NCBI RefSeq assembly: GCF_032062135.1
Contig: NC_092860.1
Location: 132,542,626-132,606,625, forward strand
Direction of reading: 5' to 3'
DNA: 64,000 nt
Origin: Pyxicephalus adspersus
Lineage: Eukaryota; Chordata; Amphibia; Anura; Pyxicephalidae
Shown here: positions 1-9,285 of the stretch, piece by piece
Numbering within the stretch: the stretch's first letter is position 1
Layout: every line of letters starts with the position of its first letter
Translations under genes and position numbers: made by a program
Notes under the pieces: generated by a model
Told to the model about the DNA's origin: nothing
Seen by the model: the letters and a program-made list of their open reading frames with translations, nothing else
The model's database searches: none

Positions 1-573
1 AGTATTTTGCAGACAGCATAGAACGTCATATTATAATCCACAGAAATAATTCACATGCATGAATGCTATTTCAATATAAGGGCAGTAATGTAAGTAATAC
101 CTGTCCTTTTGCTGGAGTTAGTCTTTAATAAGATCTGATGCTAGAGAACTCTATTTGCCTTTTTTTATTTAGTGAAATACATCTAAAAGCTTTAACAATC
201 TGCCATAAACACTAATAAAAGTAAGTTTCTATAATGCAGTATTGTTTTGCTAAGTACATTTACTATATATGAAGAAAAATGATAAAAAGGTGAAAAGCCA
301 ATAGCACTACCCAAATTCACATTTACCAGTGTATATCTTCTTTTGCAGCCTGACTGATGACAGTGAGGCCGAGCAGGCTTAATAAACATTAATGTTTGTA
401 TTTAATGCTCATAAATCAAAGTTACAGATGATTAACAAGAGTAAAAAGTCCTGTGGCTTTAGGATTCAGAGCATAATATTTGTTAATCGGCCATCTGTGA
501 AAGCCGTGCAGAGAATATTTTTAAACACCGGTGACCCCCATTAAAGTACTATTTGAAAGCATTTGTTACTTAC
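1..573 (-). other. slit2: slit2 intron, partial (downstream of first D2 repeat exon)
   Basis: Intronic sequence beginning with the GTAAGT donor at 573. It is AT-rich with no recognisable exon, repeat or RNA. Its 3' end lies outside the window. Confidence 0.85.
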
Positions 574-645
574 ATTCTTCGTAGTTTTTTATACGGTGAG
601 AAAGCCCCTGGAGGTATGACCTTGATTGAGTTTTGCTCTAATCTC
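574..645 (-). CDS. slit2: slit2 exon: first LRR of domain 2 ([15 protein letters not shown]...)
   Basis: This 72-base phase-2 exon encodes [15 protein letters not shown] then SPYKKLRR and the first two bases of the next residue. Acceptor: TTTTCCTTTGTAG; donor: AGAAT|GTAAGTAAC. The first exon base G completes AT|G, so the residue before RLEQN is Met, where human SLIT2 has Ile (TEI) as I recall. The acceptor is followed at once by GAG, giving a tandem TAG-GAG acceptor. Use of the second AG would drop three bases and change Met-Arg to Ile. The next downstream exon (DLSNNQ in other vertebrates) is not in the 573 bases left of this exon. Confidence 0.94.
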
Positions 646-3600
646 CTACAAAGGAAAATAAAGCTTAGCACATAACTTGCAGCAATGGATTTGTCCCAGA
701 GTAAACGCAGAGGAGACTTAAATGCAGCCCCAAGTGACATGCAATTATACAATTACAATGGAAGAACTTGAGATACGAAAAAATAAATACAAACTTCGGT
801 GTAATTAAAAAGCCGGATATTTTGTTTTCAGATGGGAAGTTTTTTAAGTCACTAAATATAACCAACCAGAATATGTTTTTGTTTTTTTGTTTTTGTTTCA
901 AGGGAGAGAATAACTAATATGCAGCCCAGGACCTGAAACTATATATCTGTCCCCACTACATGGTCACCCGCACACTAAGGGATTGTGTTCATCCCTGGTT
1001 AACACAAAGCTGTTTCTCTATACATTTGATCTCTTTGTTGAGGAAAAGGAAAAATCACAAATTTTTAAATCGTCACCAGAAGAAGAGCAGCTAAAAACAT
1101 CATGGGAGTCCTCATTGCTGGATTTTATGGGACAAAAATGGGACACAGACAGGAAAATATGCGACCAAACATAATCATAGACAGTGCATGTTAGAGCAAT
1201 AAGGGATCAAATCTACTAACATAAAACTAGGAGCAAAAAGATCTGAGAAATTAGATTACAGTCTCCACAATCCATGCAGGCTACATCTAGGTGGTACATG
1301 AGTAATATGGGAATAGGAGGGCTGCAGGGGATCACATTTCATGGTTGGATACAGCTAAACAAAATGATAATTCCTGCAGTTGATTTGTGTGATGATGCTG
1401 AGCGCTCTGCCAACATTAAATTCATGTGAACAGCTGGAAGATGAAATGTTTTAATCTTTTAGCACTAAAGTATACATGCATGACCTGTAAACAATATCTG
1501 CACTGTGTTTTGAAGGATGTCTTCATCAAGGCCTGGTAATTGGCGTGTACAGTGTGAAGAACAAAAGAGACAAGACAAGCATTTCCCTCAATCAAAGCCA
1601 AATGTGAAGGAAAAAAAAGATTTCAGGTGACAAATGTTTTTGTGTGGGGTTTGCATATTTTATTCGGCACGGACAATAGCCAGATTTAAATTGCATAGAA
1701 GGAGATTAGAAATCCTAAAGGGGCATGCTGCAATAAAAGTGCCCACAAGGAATGAACTGATAGGAGGAGAAAGCAAAGATGGAATTACTCTGCTGCCTGT
1801 TTAGTGTCCAATCAGCTGGCTTGGAGTGGATAAATGGAACCACTATACTGATTAACTTTAACAATGGGTGTCTTCTTATTGGCTTCTGCAGCCTATTAGG
1901 GGTCTGTAAAACTAAAGACTATGGAATAGACAGAAACAAATCAAGTGACTAGTAACATTGTTCCATTATTAGTAAAGTATCCATATGTTTGAGTTTTACA
2001 CTATATCTAGCTAAAAGCAGGAGCACCAATTAGGGCTGTGTTCCTGGTGCTTTAGATTAGGATACTGACTTGCAATATTACTACATGCTATTCTGTGGCT
2101 CCAAGTAACATCCTATGTTCTTCGCTGAACATATTTCTATCTAACTGAAGGAGCCCTGTTATCAGCTGGGTGCAATGAAATACAAAATTCCATTTACCAA
2201 TTCTGAACAAACTACAGCTTAGCAGAAAGAGTAATTAAGAGTTCCCTTTAAATATATACTAAGATTCATCTGCCATTCTGCTCAGGGAAGAATCCACAGT
2301 ATGTTATGGGAAAAGCTTTTAACTCTGTTTTCATTCAGTGGCAGCACAATCTCCACAGACAGACAGCTAATGGTTACACCTCAACAAGAGATAAATAAAA
2401 ATAAAAGGTTTGGATTGATGCTATAAGTACATGTCATAAGTGCTGCCACTTTAGTAATGACACACATGGTGTGCCTTTAGGCTGTGAAGCCTGCAGAGCA
2501 GGATAAAGTGAAATGGGAGAGAATAATGCCTATTATGTCCACAGATATTTCCCTATAATAAGGAGAATTGAAGTGATCTCCTAGCAGGATTATAAGCCAT
2601 GAAGTCTGACATGTCATGCCTGCCCCTCACTAGACAATAAGCCTTTATATGAATGTTTAACTATAAAAATAACACTTTTATTGTGTCCTGCTTTAAAGTT
2701 TAAAATCTTACTAAAGTCAATCTTTTTATATTTTTAGCTGCAACATTTTTGCTGAGCATTATTTTATAATTTGTATTTGCAGTCTTCAAGTTCCCTATTA
2801 TTTACTTTTCTCTAACATACTGTGCCCACTCTCACTACAACATTTCTGTCCTGGCAAACACTGATTATTCACAGAGCTGGATCATCCATAGTGCAACCCA
2901 GGCAGGACTATAAGAACCAGTTTCAGTTCCAAGGGGCTCGGCTACAATTTTTATGCTCCTGGCAAAAAAGTAAACTGGTCAAAGCTGTGCACCTGCCTAT
3001 GGTCTAACAAGGTAGGTATCTGATAAGATGGTCCATACCCGTACAGACAATGCAAATTAAGCAGTCTCTTTGTAACCACTGCATTTGTTATCATTGTCAA
3101 ATGAATAGATGGCATGCGCAAAAGCTACTTTAATCTGCAGGGAAGTAAAGTCTTACATCTTGCAAAAACAAAGTTACAGAAATAAAATGCAGTCAGAAAT
3201 TATTTTTTTAAAATGTCTGAAATAATTTTAAAAACATGATATAACATGTAAAAAATCTATGATTTATTCATTTATTTTCTAAGCTTAAATGGTAACTTGT
3301 AGAATACAGTAGTAATCTTTCAGATAATTCTAATTGTTAGTAAATAAGCTTGTGTAAATATAAACTACAGGAAGAGATATAGAAGTACAACAAAGTCCAT
3401 GCAAAGGAAGTCATTATTACCTATATAGGCCTTTACAAATATTTAGGCAGCTTATTGTTTTATCCCCCTTCCCCCCCACTGGTTTAAAAATGAAAGACAA
3501 TAACAGCTGTCGGAGGGTGAAGCATGGATTTTACAGAAAGGATTTGCCATAGCAGTTATGGGATATAATAAAATTGTTACAATCAAGCAAGACTTTTCTT

Positions 3601-6092
3601 TGCTGTCACGCATCTTGCAGGAAAACCACATTGAAAAGACAACGAGTAGCCAACTTGTGGTTTTCAATCAAAGTCTACCTGTTCATTCTGTAACACCGAA
3701 AACATATACTGCAAACAAATTTCTATTATGTGGATGTATCGGGATTGTGTTCAAGCCCAGTTTCCTTTAGTATATATGTGAGTGTGACACCTATATTAAA
3801 GGGTAATTGTGGGAGAATAAGATGAGATATCAGTGCTTTCCTAACAGGTTGGTAGGAGGAAAGACGGAAATGCATAGGGTCATCCAGTCGGCAACTTTAG
3901 GTAGGAGCCTGGAACCTGAAGGATCTTAAATATTTACCAGTAAGAACCTAGCTTCCAGTACCAGGAGTGGATATTATATCATCAATGACAATGAAACAAA
4001 CTAAAGATAAAACCAGTAACCCCTCTTTTACATGATGCAAGATTCTAGATGGTTGCAAGGGACAACTTTAAATCTATGCTCAAAGCACACTTTCATCAAA
4101 TGCATGTGCTGAGTTACATTTGATGTTCTGCATTGCCTGTTAGGCACTACTTTCCCCCAGTAAAACCAATGTGAGTTGAATTTTTTCTATGAATAGTTTA
4201 GATTTCAATACTGTTTAAAGTTTGGAGAATTTTAAGCTATTTTTTTTTTCAGTTCAGTTTTTCAATTTCTTTTTTCATGTAATGAGACAGCCCGCTGAAT
4301 TCTCGCTATCAGCGACATGTGAAAATAGATATAAAAGTCAGTATGACAAGAATTTTATTAGATGTAATATATCATCATTCTGACAAGGAATTGCAAAAAC
4401 TGGAATATCCCGACTATGTGCTGTGCAAAGAAAATATATGGTTTATGGCTTTTCATATTCTTAAGTATGGGAGTCTGGAGCAATAAAATCAGCAAGATAT
4501 AATAAATACAAAGGAAAAGAATGCAATATTGACTTTCTAGAATTAAAGTAGTGGAGGGAAGCTATATCATGTAGATTTCTGATATATAAGAAAAACACCA
4601 AATAAAGCTCAGGGCTTTATTCTATATGGATGTTGCATTTGGCGCTGAGAACCCTATATGTGTTTCGCTTACTGCCATGTATTCTGACTCCCCACCAGCT
4701 TCTAGAACAAACATTAGAATAGAATGGGGATAAAGTTTGGTTTTATGTAAAAAAAAAAGAAAGGAGACCTGTTTTTTCTCTGCTACAGTTAAGTAACATT
4801 TACATGTCTTGCCTCTCCCCTAGCCCGTGAATGGGCAGTGAAAAAGAAGCAGCAGAATAGTCAGATTCCTTCTAAGCACAGATGCACAACTGATTTGCTC
4901 CTTGTGCTGCTTCTCCTTTTCCACCAGTCTTACATGGGACAATAAGAGGTGGATAAGTGTTTAATTTTATATGTGTGTAAAATGCAAAAAATGTAACTAG
5001 CACAGCACAATGCATAGCAAGTGTATACATAACACTACTACTGCATAGTGACAGACACATAAAAGAAGATTACAATCACACTACAATGAATATAAAATGC
5101 AGCCAATGGCAAAGAAGCCTCTTGCTAATTCCCATGAAATGCTTTCTTGTAAAATAAGACAGACTGTCTCTGCATATGCCTGCACAGAGACAGAAGCAAT
5201 AAAGAAGGTGAATAAAGAATCCCTGATAGCGACATGTTGGGCCACATTATATGCAGTTTTGAGGCTGAATGGCTCCAGTATTAAACATTCAGATCATCCA
5301 CTTGTGACTGCTAATGTTCTATCTCTCTGCAGACACACCGCTTAAGGCTCTTCTTTGTCCACAGAAATTCACTTGACTACTAAGCAGCTGAATCAAAGGC
5401 ACTTTAATAAAATCACTTCACAGCCTTTACTGGAAGCTCCAGGATGCACCATCTGGGCCACATAATCCAGAGCAGAAAAGGAAATTGAACTAACAGTGAT
5501 CTTTTGGTTGACATTTAGGTTTGCTCTTTGTTTCTGCTTAGTGATATGCCATTTTAACCCCTGGACTGGCCAAGGACCCAATCATATAGGAAGGGCAGTA
5601 GAGGAGATCACTGGACTGTCCTGTTCTGGGCATCTTTTCCTTTTACAGCTGAGTTACATGGAAGATTTGTTTAATCCTCCCCTGGGATATGGGAATCAGC
5701 CACTAGATTGTTTTACATCTCAGTGATTACTGCAGTTTATATTGACTTCATGTCAACAGAAACTACATTATAGTGGGGAGCTCATCCTTTGATCACTGGT
5801 ACATGGGTCAAATCCCTTACATACCTTTCTTGTTACTTTTCTTTTTTATTTACCCACACTTCATAGTTATTTAAGGAATGCCACTAAGCACTGTTTGTAT
5901 TTAAAATGGCCACATAATCCCAGTGCAATTTCAGAAAATCTGCAACCTTTTTTATGCTTATTCTGCTTGTTATGTCCCTGAGCTGCTAGGTATGTAAAGA
6001 AGAAGTTTGAGGTTTGGCTGCTGTGTGTGATGCTTCCTCTACGTCTAGTGTCAAAGTTAAACAGTTTGAACAAATATTTTAGTGTCACTTAC
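646..6092 (-). other. slit2: slit2 intron between LRRNT2 exon and first D2 repeat exon (5,447 bases)
   Basis: Bounded by GT at 6092-6091 and AG at 647-646 on the minus strand. Contents are AT-rich single-copy-looking DNA with short homopolymer tracts (for example A runs near 4748). No open reading frame in it resembles a known protein, and I see no mobile element I can name. Confidence 0.85.
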
Positions 6093-6231
6093 ATTTCTGT
6101 GATGGTTTCAGGTAGGTTGGTAGGGATCTCAGTCAGCCCTTTTCCTCGACAATCCACAATGTTATTACTGCAGGTACAGGCAGCCGGGCAGTGCAGGACA
6201 CTGCAAGAAGTGACCATGAAGGACTGCTGAC
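6093..6231 (-). CDS. slit2: slit2 exon: N-terminal cysteine cap (LRRNT) of LRR domain 2
   Basis: This 139-base exon encodes [20 protein letters not shown] followed by [16 protein letters not shown] and TNLPETITE. The LRRNT cysteine pattern C-x3-C-x-C-x6-C is intact, with one further Cys upstream (TSC). It enters in phase 1 (GT completing Gly) and leaves in phase 2 (GAA AT|GTAAGTGA). The acceptor is weak: ATTACCTTACAATTATTTCGGCAG has little pyrimidine run, which fits a site next to an alternatively used microexon. Domain 2 is the part of Slit proteins that binds the first Ig domain of Robo, known from the family and not from this sequence. Confidence 0.95.
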
Positions 6232-6484
6232 CTGCCGAAATAATTGTAAGGTAATATTTGTTATCCACATAAACACAACATAGACACTTTTACATACATT
6301 GAAAATCTGAAGGTAATATAGTAATAATTAAGGTCAAATTATAATTAAAAAAGGAGTTGGGTTACCCCAGCCCAGAAAAGGGATTTTAAAAGTCCATTGG
6401 TACTTAAAAGGTTTTATCTGAAGAATCACCAGATATTCAAGAACAAAGCTATTTGTTTGCATTTTTCAGTAAAATGAAGCATAC

Positions 6485-6662
6485 TGTAGTTATTATTATT
6501 ATTATTATTATTATTAATAATAATAATAATAAACGGGATTTATAAAGCGCCAACATATTACGCAGCACTGTACATTAAATAGGAGTTGCAAATGACAGAT
6601 TAATACAGACAGCGAGAGGACCCTGCCCCGAAGAGCTTATGATTTAGGAGGTGGGGGAACTA
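6485..6662 (-). mobile_element. LINE-2-like 3' end with ATT/AAT microsatellite
   Basis: Minus-strand reading runs from an AAGCTCTTCGGGGCAGGG-type block through GTACAGTGCTGCGTAATATG and TTGGCGCTTTATAAAT to an ATT/AAT tail. This block order is the familiar 3' tail of LINE-2-type elements common in frogs. The 5' part is missing, as is usual for such copies. The tail changes from ATT to AAT repeats, giving an inverted microsatellite at 6487-6531. Confidence 0.7.
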
Positions 6663-7267
6663 ACACACAATAGGAGGGTTGTGACAAACTGTATATATAA
6701 ATTATATTATATATATTTGATAATTATGTTACTATAAAAGGTATCCATTTTTTAGAGCTTGTCTTTAATTTATATATTCATAAATAATAGTATAGCCTAC
6801 TTATCTACTTACTTCATGTTTCACATGTCTTCTTTAGTACCCAAGCAACATATTAAATGTAATTTAATTAGGTAATCAGCTAGGTGGACTTTTTTGTTTT
6901 ATGGTGGTCCTTAACATGAACCAGTCAGCAGGCAGCAAAAGGCTTTTGCATTTATATGCCACAAAACAAACATCTGTGCACCCCTTAAATTGACAATCAC
7001 TTTATTACTAAGGAATTGATCTCTGACATCCCTACTGACCTGTCTGCGCCAATGTTATTTCCCCCATTGTTACTGAAGTGCTTTAGCTGGACAATAGGAT
7101 ACAGATGAGCAGCAGTCAGGCTTTGAGCAGCACAATGAGATGAATTTACTAAGTGAATATACGCTGCCCATGTAACAAAGTGTATTATCCTCTTCCAAGA
7201 GATATTTTACTTTGTTTGCTGAATGCAATGAAAAATTAACTTTGCCAAGAATGACCAATCACATGCA

Positions 7268-7340
7268 ATCGCTGCGTAATATGTTGGCATTATATAAATC
7301 CAGTTTATTAATAACAATAATATTAATATTAATCATAATG
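7268..7340 (+). mobile_element. Short LINE-2-like 3' tail
   Basis: Contains GCTGCGTAATATGTTGGCAT, then TATATAAATCCAG and an AAT/ATT-rich tail. It is severely 5'-truncated and related to the copies at 26199 and 26900. Confidence 0.65.
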
Positions 7341-7590
7341 CAAGGACATTTTAAAAAGTTAGGTACGCTAAGATGTATACACAGAGTAGTATGAAAAAAC
7401 TAAATTTAATCCCTTTATGTATTCATTAGAAGATATCTTTGTACTATATTCTGCAAATCCTATGTGCATTTGCATTAAGGGAGTAGAGTGAACTCTTTAA
7501 ACCTAACTGTTCCTTTACCCCAGATACAAGTGTTAGTCATTTTACCAAAGCTAAGGGCAGAAACTGAGGGAGACAAAAAAAATGACTTGC

Positions 7591-7602
7591 CTTCATCCTC
7601 AT
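7591..7602 (-). CDS. slit2: slit2 12-base microexon encoding D-E-D-E in the D1-D2 linker (alternatively spliced)
   Basis: On the minus strand ATGAGGATGAAG is preceded by a long pyrimidine stretch ending ACATAACTTTCAG and followed by GCAAGTCA. With the flanking phase-1 exons it reads G|AT GAG GAT GAA G|GT, giving CN-DEDE-GQQSF when included and CN-GQQSF when skipped. Human SLIT2 long isoforms, as I remember them, carry DEEE at exactly this point (FVCSDEEEGHQSF); the match in position, length, phase and acidity is the main evidence. The donor is GC rather than GT but is otherwise a perfect match (AAG|GCAAGT), the usual form of GC-AG introns. The region between LRR domains 1 and 2 is a linker, so the insert adds four negative charges there. 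Inclusion and tissue pattern cannot be seen from DNA. It is far too short for ORF-based detection. Confidence 0.85.
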
Positions 7603-9121
7603 CTGAAAGTTATGTAGAAAAGAAAAAGAAAACACAGTCAATAAATAGTTTCTTTGTTGATATATCAATGTCTGTTTTCAGAAGGTGAAAGAATTCTGCC
7701 AAATGTTCTCGGTAAAGTGATTTGAAACTTACTGGCGCTATTCAAATTATTGGTTTGAGAAATACAAATGCAAATAAATGACCTTCAGTTCTGTTCAGCT
7801 TGTTTAATGTTCTCAAAAATATGAATTTTGGGCATTTGGTAAAGTTATGCAATGTCCATGACACTTACCTGCCAAATGCAAGCTCTGAAAAGCTAAGGAA
7901 CATTAGGCAGAGAAATCACAATTCCCCGATGAAACTTTGTCAACTCTAAAATGTCATTTTCATTCTAATGAAATCTAATTATTATGAAGACAAATCAGCA
8001 TTTGCACTGGGTCCTGAAACTTCTACATGATAAAAATGTAAATATTATATAATAATGAATATGTTATTATATGTGTGTGTGTATACATATATATTTGGTT
8101 CCTTTCTTCAGTCCCCATTACTACAATACAACATATGCACAAGCAAACAGGACATTATGTATGTAATTAAATGTTGATAAAATATACAATTTTCAATTTT
8201 TTTACTAGAAAAAAATTGACTTTATTGTCACTATCAGTCCTTTCTACCAGAATGTACTATTTTTTTAAACTTAGTTTAGCAAACCCATGTTCTCTTTTAA
8301 TACCCAGGAAAAAAATCTATTTTTTTCTTTTTTCTAGAACCGGTAGATAAGCTCATGAACATTTACATGCACAGTTCTCCAAGCTGTACAGTTTCCTTTT
8401 TGACATGTGTATTGTACACAGTTTTATATAGGTATGTAATGAGGTTGTATCTGTAAACTTCAAATCTCAGATTGAAGATTAGGATATTAATAGCAGTGGT
8501 TCCTGATCATCTAATCACCATCATAGCCAATCATTATCTAACAATCTTCCATATCTTTTCTGCTCTTTTCTACAGTAGATTGGATTAATTTTATCTTCAA
8601 AGATAATAATTAAGGTAGGTTAATGTGTTATTTAGGTGAGATCATTTATCATGAATATGAATAATAATTATGATTAGGTTGTAAATCAATTTGCTTAGGT
8701 CTCATTGCCAGTAAAAAATATTTAATCTACAAATATTCGTGGTAAATTTATGTGTTGGTGTAAATATGCAAAAAAATCATGACTGTTAAAAAAGCTATAT
8801 TCTTTTGTCCATTTGTCAGCTTAAAATAAAAATCATATGCAGAGCTTTTTTTTTTTACAACAAGGAACCAAAAGAAAGCTTCATGTTTCTGAAACAAATG
8901 TGAGACTCATTAGGGTCAGCTAACCCTTTGCAGAGATATTGTCATGTCAACCAGTGCATACTGAAATGGCAAAATTGTATCAGTGCATTTAAGCTTTGAT
9001 ACCAATTGGGTCACCTTGTTCAGTCTATGAAAAATAAAAACAGCAGCACTGTAGATAATAATTTACATCCTTTACCTAGATACAAAATAAAAGCAACATG
9101 ACTGATGTAAAATATCCTTAC
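7603..9121 (-). other. slit2: slit2 intron upstream of the microexon (1,519 bases)
   Basis: Donor GTAAGGAT at 9121; acceptor CTTTCAG at 7603. The last 40 or so bases before the acceptor are unusually rich in T and C with TTCTTTTTCTTTTCT-like runs, which resemble PTB-type splicing-repressor sites. That regulatory reading is inference. The rest is AT-rich, with a short TG/TA tract near 8070-8095, and has no recognisable gene. Confidence 0.8.
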
Positions 9122-9285
9122 CGTTACATACGAATTCCCGTTTCTGAACCTCAGCCACATTATGTCCTCTCAGGTGGGTAGGTCCCATACATTGAGTGTA
9201 GAGGCCAACGCGAGGCCTCTGCCGCAGCCAATCTGATAACCAGGCCAGGTTACAGTCGCAGTATAGGTTGTTGGAGTGAAGTCGA
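9122..9285 (-). CDS. slit2: slit2 exon: C-terminal cysteine cap (LRRCT) of LRR domain 1
   Basis: This 164-base exon encodes [20 protein letters not shown] and, further on, [27 protein letters not shown]. Four cysteines (CDC, CMG, FVC) form the LRRCT cap that closes the hydrophobic core of domain 1. The acceptor is TTTTCTTTCCCATAG. The exon starts with the last base of Phe (phase 2) and ends AAC G|GTAAGGAT, a phase-1 donor. The phase change marks the end of the 72-base repeat exons. The single leftover G can join either GT of the downstream cap exon (Gly) or AT of the microexon (Asp), so both splice choices keep the frame. His to Asn in CDCNL and Ser to Thr in GPTHL are the visible differences from human as remembered. 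Confidence 0.96.

Larger units (their letters stand above)
6232..7590 (-). other. slit2: slit2 intron with GC-AG boundaries, downstream of the microexon (1,359 bases)
   Basis: Begins GCAAGT at 7590 and ends CGGCAG at 6232 on the minus strand. If the microexon is skipped, the intron runs 9121-6232 (2,890 bases) with an ordinary GTAAGG donor. It contains two LINE-2-like tails, at about 6485-6662 and 7268-7340. Confidence 0.8.
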
